From: Sternotherus odoratus
Lineage: Eukaryota > Chordata > Testudines > Kinosternidae
Assembly (NCBI GenBank): GCA_032164245.1
Contig: JAVMKO010000001.1
Span: 75,389,892 to 75,453,891, forward strand
Direction: 5' to 3'
Length of the DNA: 64,000 bases
The notes under the pieces are model-generated. The model worked only from the letters and a program-made list of their open reading frames with translations, ran no database searches and was not told where the DNA came from. Within the stretch, counting starts at the first letter, position 1; each line of letters starts with the position of its first letter. The translations under genes and the position numbers were made by a program. Below are positions 45,038-56,400 of the stretch, piece after piece.

Positions 45038-46051
45038 TTTGTAAAAAGGGGTTGCGGCACTTAATATCTCTCAGAAATGTTTTCCTGGGCCCTTTTTATG
45101 ATTCAACACAATAGAGTTTTGTTTTGTTTTTTTGTGGAAGTTCTTTGGATTTTTCCTTTGTTGTGTTGGGTGGGGGGGGGGGCTGAGGGAGAGGTTGTTT
45201 TTTTTAATTCAAAAGCATTCCTCTGCAGTGCTTGAAACTCAAGGTAGAGAAGCATCAGGCCAGTGTATGAAAACTAGGAAGTTATGTTGAAACAGATCAG
45301 CCTAGCTTAAATGAATCAAGCTGAAAGAAATACCAGACTGGCTGGACAGCATCAGTGTTGTTAAGTAAGTGAGAGAGGTTCTTGATTAACTCTTTCCAAG
45401 GTAATGATCATAGGGGTTACTATACATTAGGAACACAGACAAGGGACATTATTTTAAATATAATATCTTGACAACCACCTTTTAACAGCCAGATGTTTGT
45501 GACAGTTTGACAAAAAGGCAATAGATGCAGGCCAAAAAGCATTTGCAAATGGTGAAATAAAATCCTGTTGTGGGATCCTGCAGGCACCAGAATCACTCTG
45601 AATTTTCAGACTTAGTGTAGGCCTTCCTAATGGTCCTGATGCAACTCCCATTGGAGAAAATGGACAGAGTCCCCTTGTGTTCCATGGGACTTGGATCAGA
45701 GAGGTGCTGCTGAGCATGCAGGCACCTAACCCCTTGTAGGGTTGTATCCTATACACATTCACCTTCCTCCTCGCTCAGAAGGGAGAGCTAATAATCACAT
45801 GAGAAAAACATGGGCAGTCAGTGAAAAGTCTGTCAGTGTAAGTTTGTGATGGGGTCAAAGGCTTTTTCCATTCCCTCAGTTCTTAGTCTAGGGGACAGAG
45901 GAATGAAAAGAAGCTGGGAAACCATCAGGCTACGTGAATGGGACGATTTCTCTGTGACCACTCAGGAAGCACAGACTTGCAATTTCAAGCATGGCTTTGT
46001 GAATAATACCATTCCCCCTCAGTCACCCAGATCTCTCTCTCTCCCTGCACG

Positions 46052-46099
<48 letters not shown>

Positions 46100-46460
46100 C
46101 TTTGAGAGATTTCCTCTTTAAGCTTTGCAGGCAAACAATACTACAAGCCAGCGACCAGGGAGAATTAAGACAGCACGCTGGGAGATTCCATTCAAAGGAT
46201 GCACCCAAAAAGTTTGGCTGCTATTCCAGCGATTATTTAAACCTTGTGATGCTGGGCCTGCAACTCTCATGACAACCGTACTTCCACTGATTTCCAGCGG
46301 TTACAAGATCTGGCTGAGTCAAAATGCCCATGAACCGAGGCTTTTCTCATAGTGATGTTGCTATTTCCACTTTTGTTCAGAGCCAGAAAGTGTGGGGGCA
46401 GCATGAGCCTGAGAAATGACTAAACCTCCTAGTGTACAGCAATCATTCCCCTTTGGGGCA
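45038..46460. other. Unrecognised non-coding sequence
   Basis: No gene recognised. It contains a G-run at 45,173-45,183 and the CA microsatellite below. Confidence 0.5.
46030..46102. repeat. (TC)n-(CG/CA)n microsatellite
   Basis: TC repeats run into 'GCACGCACACGCGCGCGC' and then a pure CA run to 46,096, ending in CTCTCT. Open frames across it encode dipeptide repeats and are not genes. Confidence 0.93.
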
Positions 46461-46464
46461 AGTG

Positions 46465-46631
46465 TGATTTAGATGAATGAGCACAGGACCAGGAGTGAGG
46501 AGCACCTAAGTTCTGTCCCTGCCTCGGCCACTGTCTTCTGTAAAAATCGCACAACCTGTCTGCCTCAATTTTCCCATCTTTATAATGGGGACATTACTGC
46601 TTATGTAACTGCATCCCACTGTGTTGGGAGT
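46465..46631 (+). repeat. MIR-like SINE
   Basis: 'GAGCACAGGACCAGGAGTGA', 'GTCTGCCTCAATTTTCCCAT' and 'TTTATAATGGGGACATTACTG' are the MIR core in plus orientation. The following MITE begins directly at its right end. Confidence 0.75.
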
Positions 46632-46907
46632 CTTAGGGTGTGTCTACACTGCAATGAAAAACCCGCAGCTGGCCCATGCCAGCTGGCTCAGGCTGTGAGG
46701 CTGTTTCATTGCAGTGAAGACTTCTGGGTTTGGGCTGAAGCCCGGGGTCTAGGACCTGGTGAGGTGGGAGAGTCCCAGAATTCGAGCTGCAGCCCAAGCT
46801 CTGAAGTCTACACTGCAATTAAACAGCTCCGCAGCCCGAGCCCTACAAACCCATCAGCTGGCCCGAGCCAGCTGCTGGTGTCTAGTTGTAATGTAAATAT
46901 ACCCTAA
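46632..46907. mobile_element. Palindromic 'GGTATGTCTACAC' MITE, copy 2
   Basis: The outer ends 'TTAGGGTGTGTCTACACTGC' and 'GTAAATATACCCTAA' are inverted. Inside, 'CAGCTGGCCCATGCCAGCTG' faces 'CAGCTGGCCCGAGCCAGCTG', and 'GAGGCTGTTTCATTGCAGTG' faces 'CACTGCAATTAAACAGCTCC'. TTA/TAA at the borders could be the 3-bp target of a Harbinger-type transposase. Same family as 7,353-7,634. Confidence 0.82.
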
Positions 46908-47329
46908 GTCACACAAAGTTTCCACAGTCCTTTGCAGGGTCGTATAAGTACTAAACATTGTCATTAATAGTACTATTATTTGCAAACCTCCAGACGAGTT
47001 CAGACTGACTATTCATGTTTCAGGTAACCATTAAAGCGGATTCCTAATTTATCTAAGCAAGGTCTCCCCACTGCATTACAAAACTAAACATCTGCCTCAG
47101 AATCAATGTTGGGAGAGGTGATTTCTCACTACAGCTGGTTCTGCCCCAGACGCAATTCTCTCATCCGACACGGATACCTGTCCTGCGTCGTCAAAGCGTG
47201 GAGGCCTTGGTTGGGTTTTTTTATTGGAAACAGTTGGATTTCCTGCCCCCTTCTGATTTACCCACAGGTGACACCACAAGACACAAAGTTTACCTAGTTT
47301 ACACTCTGTAAGGGAGCTGTGATTGCTTT

Positions 47330-47470
47330 CCTTGTAATTTGTACATCACATTTATCAGTAAGTGCATGGTATGTAAATGTGTACAAAGCAAGATTTTAAA
47401 ACATTTGCCTAATGTATGTAAACTTATAGCATCTGTCAATTTACTTGTTAACATAAATGCTAATATATGC
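47330..47470 (+). repeat. Unknown repeat, copy B
   Basis: Partner of 44,020-44,170. 'TATGTAAATGTGTACAAAGC', 'AAGATTTTAAAACATTT', 'AATGTATGTAAACTTA' and 'TGTTAACATAAATGCTA' align without large gaps. Confidence 0.65.
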
Positions 47471-47514
47471 ATATTCAGGCCTAACATCAAGATCAAGAGC
47501 TCTTTGAAATAGGG

Positions 47515-47592
47515 ACTTTGGATAATATTTTCAAACATGCCTAAGTCACTTTTGAAAATGGGAGTTAGGATGCTTTTGAAAATTTTAGCCCT
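47515..47592. repeat. Hairpin MITE-like fragment
   Basis: 'ATATTTTCAAACATGCCTAA' and 'CTTTTGAAAATGGGAGTTAGG' lead to 'GCTTTTGAAAATTTTAGCCC'. Alternating 'TTTTGAAAA' and 'CCTAAGTCAC' blocks are typical of a small palindromic reptile repeat. Confidence 0.5.
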
Positions 47593-47880
47593 GTTGTTCA
47601 CACTTGTTTAGAAAGCACTTAGCACACACCAGGCATGTTCCTGGTTAATAATAAAAAATGTTATTGGTAATGACTTTATACTCATAAATAATTATAAGAG
47701 CATGATTAGGAGGGATGGCATAATTTGTTCAAAACCTGGCCTCAAATCTTTGCTGAAGTCTGATGAAATTTGATTCCCCTGCTCCTCACTTCTTCCATGC
47801 CTGAAGTTGCCTCTACATTCCCTTGTTTCGGCCAGTAATGGCAGGCCAACAACACTCTTGAGGGATACGCTGCTCTATTA

Positions 47881-48143
47881 GGGCTTGTCTTCACTTGAGC
47901 CGGCAGGGATCGATCTTTTGGTGATCGATTTATTGTGTCTCGTTAAGACGCGATAAATCGACCACCAGCGGCTCCCCCATCGACTCTGGAAGTCCAGCTC
48001 GTGAAGAGGCGCAACTGGAGTCGACGGGGGACCGCGCCGCCGACCGCCACCGCCGTAAGGATGGGAGGTAAGTCGGCTGTAGAGACCTCGATTTCAGCTA
48101 CGTTATTAACGTAGCTGAAATTGCGTCTCTACAGTCGATTTCC
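47881..48143. mobile_element. Palindrome-bearing MITE, right-truncated copy
   Basis: Starts 'GGGCTTGTCTTCACTTGAGC' after a TTA. It shares 'GATCGATTTATTGTGTCTCG', 'GGAGTCGACGGGGGAC' and the central hairpin with 34,973-35,303. A near-perfect palindrome lies at about 48,092-48,122 (ATTTCAGCTACGTTA, one base, TAACGTAGCTGAAAT). It stops after 'CTACAGTCGATTTCCCC' without the expected right terminus. Confidence 0.78.
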
Positions 48144-51119
48144 CCATATTGCCAGCCTGATCAGAACAAGGGTATCCTGGAAATCTTCCAAGAAGGCTTG
48201 TTCTGTGGTGAGTTCCATGCCAACGTTGTACTCTCGAGGGTTCAAATACTTCAGGTGATTTTGTTTGTCAAATGCCCAGCCACTGTGATATCTAGGCACT
48301 TAATTAGGTTTTGTGCTCCTAAATCCCACTGGCGCTTTAAAAAATCTCCTTCCCCTCACTGTTCAACACCTGGTGCAAACAGTCAGTAACTGAACTTCAC
48401 AACATTCCCCAGAAGCATGCGTTGGTTTCCTCCCTGTAAAAGAGGGCTAACGAGACAAAGGAGTGAAGTGACCCCAGACATGCCTGACTGAGTCCTAGGC
48501 ACATTCTTCCAGCTCCTACTAGCCTCCAGGCTGCAGCTACACTGAGCTTTCTTCTGAATATCTCCCGCCATCACCGAGCTACCAATGCGGCTCCCCTCAT
48601 ACTAGCAACAGGGGCCTGGGGCAGACTGCTGGCAGCATTCTTACATGCCAATAATCCTGCCCAGAGATGGTCTAGGTGGTCAGAACACCACTGGCTAGCC
48701 TGTAATAGCACCTCCCGTTGTTCGTAGCCGTGGGGGAGCTGCACTGCCATTGCAGCAATGGGGGGGGGGGGGGGGGGAAGAGAGATTTTTCAGCAAAAAT
48801 CATTATGAGCATCCAAACTTCTGGGTGCCGCTTAACCAAACCCCTGTAGAGCCTTTGGAAGTCTGCCCGTCAACAACACCCACCACCATGCTGAGAGAGT
48901 AGACGTCCACAGCGCGGGTCCTTAAACTGGGGATTGGAACCACCGACACCTCCGAGCTGAGTGTGCCAGCCGAAGAGCTGCCTTGTGTGACCACCGACAA
49001 GCAACTTCACTGTTCACACAGGGTGAGGAAAGTTTGCCTGAGTTTCAAGGGAGTGGCAGAAAACCTGGTCGAGAAATTTCTCTGAAAAAGCCTTGAAACA
49101 ATTCAGAATAATTCCTCTGCATGCACGCGCACACACCGAGAGAGAGAGGCGTTCGCCTGGAGAGTGTTACTTAACATTCCAGAGAGTGTCCCCCTTGGCT
49201 AATTGAAAGACCGGGAGTTGCTGCTGAAGGGCAATTTGTTCACCCAGTGCTTCACCTTGAGATGGCAGCTTTGGTAGCCAGGCTTGTGTCTCGCCTCTTC
49301 AGCAAGAACAACTAATCAGAGAGTAGCAGAGACCGTTTCCAAAAGCCTCTTGGTTTTTAATCTAACAGTTTAGATAAGAAAGCAGCCCATGAAGCTGTTC
49401 CTTGTGGAATAGAAAGGAGAGGGAGGATGCGTACTTGACAGTCAAAATAGTGCGTGGAAAGCCACAAGATGGCTGGAATGAGAGCGTGGGTAATGAAGTG
49501 GAAAGCGTATTCCCCAAGCAGATGCTGTGATACCGTGGCTAGAAAGCTGAGAGAAGTGTTAGGTCCACTATGGCAAGTGCTCTTTGGTCCAGAATGGTAT
49601 GTGGCTGTCTTTGTTTAGACAAGCTCAGGTAGCTGAAGAAGTCTTGAGCTTTGCTTATGAAACAGCTTATACTCTGATCTATCTTCTGAAGGGACGTCAG
49701 ACTATGGGGAAGAGCTCCAATAGTGCTAAAAAGAGCCCTCAGCCTTGGTAGTCCAAGGAGGAGTCCTGGAGCCATTCGTGCGGGGGGAGAGGGAGCGAGG
49801 GCAAGATTAAATTACAGAGCCCCAGCAGTCTAAGGAAGAATATTGTCTCACAGGCAGCTCTTCAGTAGCCACCCGTGTGCGTTTCTAATTCAAAGCCAAA
49901 TTGAAAAGCCAGTCTCTGTTGGCTGAACCTCTGCTTTGTGATCGACTGCCAAGGTCATTCATTAGGAAAAATGAACCCATCAGTCGTCTACATTCACACA
50001 CAAACAATAGACAGTCCACAAAGGATATCTGGGGGACAGGACTGTTCAAAACCCCATGACTCCTGACCCTTCCATATGTGTATCCTGACAAAGAATATGG
50101 CATCCCGCTGGCCTGGCTCAACTTCCCCCATAAAAAATCTGGACTCTGGGCACTGGTGTGGGGAGACAAGGTGCATGAAAGGATATTTGAAGATGTATGC
50201 TCCTCCCGGTCTAAGGTGAGAGCAAAAGAATCCAGTTAATTGCTGCTGGCACAGCTGGTGCTTCTGTTAGCCAGTCCAGCCAGTCTAGGTGATGACTGGC
50301 TCATTGGGTTTGAGGCTGTCCCACACCTGCATGCATCCTCTCCCATCCTTGTGTTGCTGTCCTTTTGAATGATGCCAAAGCAAGAGGTGGCAGGGGCTGA
50401 ACTCTGGGCATGGCATGTGTCTCTTATTCAAACTTGTGGGCCAGCCTAGAGAACAGCCAAGGCCTCTGGGATCTGAAATGTCACCTGTGGAAGATTTCAG
50501 CACCTTGCCCAAAGGGCTTCTCTAGCCCGATTCCCCTCTTTTTCTCCAGGGGCTGGATTCAAAATTCATTCCACATAGACACAGGATTCCTCTCGAGGTT
50601 TTACCCCTCCTGGCTCCTAATCACGTTGGAGGCAGCTGTCCCTCCTTTGCACACACACTGGGCTATACACTTGCCCGTGGAGAGAAGCGTTTCTCATCGT
50701 ACAGGACTATGGACAATACTGGAGACATCAGTGAGAAACTTTACTGCCTCCTCCTGACAGCAGCCCTCTTGCTGGGAGGCAGGTAGCCCCTGGGGATGAA
50801 CCACAGAATGCCTTGCTGATAATGAAGAGATCTCCGTGCACTTTCTTTATGCTCCTCTTCCTGCCTGTTCCCTCCATAGCACTCTCCCCTGGCCTCTCTC
50901 AACCCACAGTACAGTCAGAGTCAACTGGCACATAACACCAATGGGAAGAGGTGGTGGTCTCTCAGACTTTGCAGGGTGGAAAGCTGGCAGGAGTCACAGA
51001 GCACCAAGTCCTCATCTGCCATCCTGGGGGATGTGGGTAAGTGCTCCTCTCCCCCTGCACCATTCTAACTGGTGACCACATGCAACATGCTTGCCCAGAA
51101 TTCACTTAAAGTGGCATTA
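48144..51119. other. Unrecognised non-coding sequence
   Basis: No gene or named repeat was recognised in nearly 3 kb. A G-run lies at 48,759-48,778. Confidence 0.5.
48759..48778. repeat. Poly-G run
   Basis: About 20 consecutive G bases followed by AAG. G-quadruplex-prone simple sequence. Confidence 0.92.
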
Positions 51120-51415
51120 ACATCTTGCCCTGGGTCTTCCCACAGTGGCCAATACCAGATGCCCCCGAGGGAATGAACAGAACAGGCAATCATCAAGTGA
51201 TCCATCCCATCGCCCAGTACTACCTTCCAGCAGTCAGAGATTTAGGGACACACAAACCACGGGGCGTCCCTGAAAGTCTTGGCTAATAGTCATTGAAGGA
51301 CTGGGCTCCGTGAACTTTTTAATTCTTTTTTTAACCCTGTTATACTTTTGGCCGTCACAAAATCCTATAGCAACAAGTTCCACAGGTTAACGGTGCACCA
51401 TGTGGAGAAGACACA
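51120..51415 (-). mobile_element. CR1-L3 LINE 3' fragment
   Basis: 'CAGTGGCCAATACCAGATGC', 'CAAGTGATCCATCCCATCGC', 'TTATACTTTTGGCCGTCACA' and 'ACAAGTTCCACAGGTTAACG' are the same 3'-tail blocks seen at 27.55-27.8 kb. Minus orientation, tail only. Confidence 0.8.
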
Positions 51416-53276
51416 TATTGGAGGAGCAGCTTCAAAAAAAAACCCGAATACCAGTAACTCGCTAAATGCCAACAACTGGAACTTCATCAGGAGAGAGGAG
51501 TTTGACTCATGCTGGGCCCAGATCCCAAGGATCCACTGTTATTCCAGCCAAGGGATGAGCTGCCCTTCTGAAGGTTTGTTGGGCAGGGAGGAATCAGGCA
51601 GAGAATGGGACAGGCTGGTGGCAATGGAGGCTGGCTGATAGTTGGGGAGTCGCTATTCCGGTGGGTGGAGTCTTGGAGCATGTATATGAGAGTGGAAAGA
51701 TGAAGTTAATAGGGAAGAAGGACATTTATTCAGTGCGAAAAATTGGGGTATATTTTCAATGCAGCAAGTGATGTGCTTGCCCCCTATGCCCAGTACCACC
51801 ATTCCCCTGGGAGAAGGGGAGCTGGTCACAGCTCTGCTGATGCACAATTAGCCTGGAAGTTAAGCTCAGGAGCAGGATCTGGAGTCTCTAATTTGCCCTC
51901 AGATCGCTGCAGGGAAATGAACATCATGTTCTTTAAGGAGATGAGGGAGGGATACAGCACTGCCTTTCCTCTGGAGATTCAAGGGGTCACTATATCCTTT
52001 TCTCTTGAGCATTCCGGGAGCCAACACCTCTTTCCCTTTAAGGTGGCAGTGCAATATTTGCTTTTGGGGTGCACATTTCCAACACCACAATTTCTTCATG
52101 ATGTTTGGGGAGTTATTGCCATATTTCCTAAAGGAGCTAAGGGCCCAACATCTAGGTTTCTCCAGGTTTTGGAGAGGAAGCATATTTCCTTTGGAAGGGA
52201 GGGAGAATTGGAAACAAATGTAAGGTTTCTTCAAAGGGGACCAAGAAGGCAGTGCCTATGTGTCCTCAGATGGAGCAGTGACCCATTTCTCAGGGGGAAG
52301 GGGAAGAAAGGAGGAGGTCAAGTTAATTACAGGGAGGCTCATGCATCATATGACAAAATGAATGATGTATGTGTGAATACAATCTTCATACCCCTGGCCT
52401 CCTTGCTCCCTACATCCCTCACCAGTACTGCTCAGAAATCATCAATGTTGGGTATTTTATCTTTCTTTTTTTAATTTCTGAGACTTTCTGGTCCATTCTT
52501 TTCTCTTCAACAATGAAGGCTAAAAAATTCCTGTTAAAAAGATGAAAACAGAGTTTCTCGCATAATCACAGGACTCCAGGACCCGGGGCTTTATGAAAAA
52601 CACCAATATTGAAAAACTTGAGATAAAAAAAATCACAAGATTTGACAATACTGCCTCCTTCTCTCTTTCTCTCTCACACTCTCTCACACTCTCTCTCTCT
52701 CACACACACTCCTCTCCTACCGCTTCATTTCCCTTGAAATCAACAACCACAAAAAAACCTCTGAGCAACTTTTATTCTTGATCATTTTATTTTGGTGTTT
52801 TTCATGCTACATAAAAATTAGTTTTTATATCAAAAAAATTATTCACAATATTTCCAAAATAGGTCAAGATTTTTTTTTTCTTTTTTTCAATATTTTTAAC
52901 GTAGTTTTGTTTTGACTGCAGCTAAGGTTACAAAACATCCCGTTTCCTCTCTGCCACCATCATCTTGCTGTCGGTTCCCTTTGCACAATTGCATATTTTA
53001 AAAGAACTTTTTTTTTTTCATTTTCTTTTGAGAAACAAATAATCATTTGGCACTCCTGCCTATGTGGCTCTGGTTCTCACAAGTGGAGGGGCCTGGGGTT
53101 GAGCATGTGTATGTGAAAAAAGGGAGGAGGCGGCAATATTTGAGTCCAGAACTTCACGCAAGGAGGAGGGAAATGTTTGCTCTGCATGAAGGCCTGGTTG
53201 GTGTCAGAGCCCACCCAGAGAAACCATCAGCTCAGGAGAAGTGAAGGAGGGACAGTGGGGCAGCAGGAAAATTAGA
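51416..53276. other. Unrecognised sequence with an unexplained 243-codon frame
   Basis: No known family. A plus-strand frame at 51,743-52,474 is open for 243 codons but shows no domain, signal peptide or codon pattern that I recognise. 52,660-52,715 is (TC)n/(CA)n simple sequence and 52,770-53,045 is T-rich. Confidence 0.45.
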
Positions 53277-53284
53277 CTGCAGGA

Positions 53285-53397
53285 CAATGGTTTTCACCCT
53301 TTTTTTCATTTGAAGACTCCTAAAAATTTCAAATGGGGGTGCGGGCCCCTTTGGAAATCTTAGACCTGGTTTAAGGACCCCAGGTTGAAAACCACTG
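53285..53397. mobile_element. Small hAT MITE ('GGTTTTCAACC' type)
   Basis: 113 bp from CAATGGTTTTCACCCTTTTT to 'CAGGTTGAAAACCACTG', inverted ends with one substitution and one indel. The flanks CTGCAGGA (53,277-53,284) and CTGTAGGT (53,398-53,405) match at six of eight bases. The inner 'GGGCCCCTTTGGAAATCT' is typical of this class of short hAT derivative. Confidence 0.8.
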
Positions 53398-53405
53398 CTG
53401 TAGGT

Positions 53406-56400
53406 GAATATTTCTCTCTTGATCTATAGACTGAGCTCACTAAACATTCTCTGGGGAAATGTACATTATTTAAAAGCAAAATACATAAGATGCTGACCAG
53501 TGTCAGCCCTAAATAGTCTCCCTCCCCTAGCCCCAGAAGAAACTAGAACTTTCCCCGTCACTACTCTCCTTCAGCCAAAAGCCTGGAAAGCATAAAGGAG
53601 CCTGACACCATCTCCTGAATGTCAATACACTTGAGTTCCCGCAAACCAATGACAGCGAGATATCCCAAGCCAAGAGCACTCGCTGCTCCTACATCCCACG
53701 TGCTGTGATTTCTCTCACATATCACAAAGGTGCATAGGGACAGTATTGGTCAAGCCCCATACTTCTCCCCAGTTTCTTTACTGTGGGCATTGCTAGACTC
53801 TGGTTGGCCCAGGAGGGCACTGGCTGAGTCAAAGGCCAGCCCTAGCCACCCGTGAACAGCACGGGGCTGCAGGAGAAAGACAGAAGTGGGCATGGGAGTT
53901 ATTAGTTCCCCTCTCTGGATCTTATTCCTCAGAACCCAGATAAAGTCCCTTTAGTTTCTATAAGTGGGGGGAGAGGAAAGGGGGGATTGCGCAAGCGGGG
54001 AGCGGAGGAATTACTGAAAAGATAGTTTAGGCTGTTCCAACCAGACACTCTGGCTCACTCCGCCTTGCTCAGTCTCCCCATATGCTTTCTAATCTGCCCT
54101 CCACGGTTTCGTTAGTGTTGTTCCCACGCAAGAGCATGATCTAAAGGAATTATCGCTGCCAGTCCAAGACAGAAACCTCTACCTCTCTTTTCCCTGCTGC
54201 CCTTCTCCTCAGCACCAAGGAGAAGGCACCCGTGGAGCATCCCTACGGTGAGATCAGTGGTGACGGAGGGCTGGTCTCTGAGTAGAACCTCTAATGTATT
54301 GTTACAGTGTATTTCAGCAAAGATTGTGACCCACTTGTACCTGAGCTATAGAATCCCAGGCGCACACCGGTCTCCCCTCCCCTACTGATCATCACCAACT
54401 CAGCTCTAACATCATTTATTGCATATCACCCAGGGAAACATCACAAAGACCCTTCCTGAAAGTGCCCCAGGAATGTCTATCACTCCACGTCAGAGAGAAG
54501 AGCAGTAGTGGTACCCTATGGAGTCGTGACAGCTAGAGCCTGGTCTGGTCTAGATACCTTACTAGTCAGGGATCCCATGGCGAGGGCTGGTCTAAAGGGA
54601 TACACTGGTTGGATTAGCTGTGTCTAAATCATAGACTTCCACTGCCAAGAATGAGTTATGCCCTGTAGGTGGGGACTCAGATAGCAAGAAAACTAGTGAA
54701 AATATACAGTGGGGAGAGAGGGTTCTTATTACACAACACTGCAACCCACCCTGGGGTCATGACAGCATTTGGGGCCACTGCTATAGAATTCTGTAGTATT
54801 AGAAGGAAAAAAGAAAAAGAGACAGAGCGTGAAAAAAAATCTGCAATGATTAAACGTTTAGTAAACTAGTTAGAAGTTTCTATCGGAGAGACTTTTCTCT
54901 GTAGCAGCCCGAACCTCCAAATTATAGATGGCGCTTTGGGCACTGGCAAAGAGATTGCCCTGGCATCAAAAGCATTTGCAAAGGGAAGAGCCCAGATATG
55001 GCTGACTGCATACACAGAATGGAGGTCTCAGAACATCGTATTGCTGCTGAAAAAAGCTTCCTCTCTCACGCCAAAATGACTTTACAAAATCCCCCCCCCC
55101 CTTGAAAATGGAGAGCTAAAAAGAGCAGCTTGCTGTGTTCTGAGCAGGCGTGAAGAGAGAGATCCTGCTCCAAGGATGAGAAAAGCCGCCGTGGCAACAG
55201 AATTCTACAGCTAGACACTTTCCCTTTGAATCCCTCTAACTGTCACATGTGTTCAGTGGCAAGGTCCATTCCTACAGCATCTCGCCAGGGTTCTGGCTGT
55301 TTTTCGGTACCCAGCCTTTTAAGAATTGAAAACCAAACCAACACATACCTTTTCTCCTCCTTGAGAGCAAAACCTGACAGTGCCCAGGGCATTGCTGGAG
55401 AGGAAGCGGTGAATGCATGCAGAAGAAAGCAGAGGATGTGGGTGGGTTCTCCACTGAAATAAGGAGCCACCCAAGGGCTATACGTATCCTCTCCATTGCC
55501 TCATCAATATATAAAAAGATATGAAAGTGGCCAAGAGACTGGAACACAATGAGTCCTGTTTAATGGAAGCAGGTGGCATCAATGACAAGAGGCAACATCC
55601 AGAGGGTGTTGTTCCTTCCTCAGCTGCTTATCAGGTCCGGGGTTCTCTTCCAACTCTTGGCAGAAGAGATCTGTGTGTTGTTCAACCTGGCCCGATAAAG
55701 TGCATAACTGGCTGGCACCAGAGGGTACTGCCCACTGATCCCCCTCTGCTGGGATGCCGACAGTTTATTGATATCTCCTGGGGATGGGAAGGAGAAGCTG
55801 CAGAAAGGTCACCTGCTGCCTCCCCATAGAGCTCGCTGTCTCCTCTTCTCCCCCACAGTGCAGCAGAGCTGGGGGACAGTGAACTCAATTCCCAACTCAG
55901 GTCGCCGGGTGCGCTGCTTTTCACTTAACACTTGCAAAATGAAGACGGAGAGACAGGAGACCTGAGATCAAAACTATCGCAGCTTAGCTCTCCCCTCCAG
56001 ACTCCTCCAAGAATGAAAATAGGTGCCGTGCTTCCATGCTGAAAGTGCACTGTGGCAGCAAGAAAGTAAGGGTGCATCCCGCTCCGGTCACAGGATAAGT
56101 GTCCCCCCTTTCTGCTTCACCAGGCATCTCCTGAAACACTCTACTGTGCTGTGAGGGGACGTCTTCCTTCTCCATCTGCCAGGTAAGGCCTAAGGAAGCA
56201 ATGCATCTGGCACGCTGGTGTGGAAACATGACACAGTGGCTTCTGCACAAACCGGATTTAGCCCGTGGAATGGGTTTCTGTCACTATATTCCACCACCCC
56301 AAAGAGGAATCTGCTCTCTAACCTGATCTGTGATGCAGAGCAGGCCCTCCACGGTCCTCGCCAAGGAAGTCAGACCTGGGGCAGAGCAGAACAGCAAGAG

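Noticed and set aside
46023..46208. Cys-Val repeat and Thr-His repeat frames
   Set aside because: They translate the CA microsatellite.
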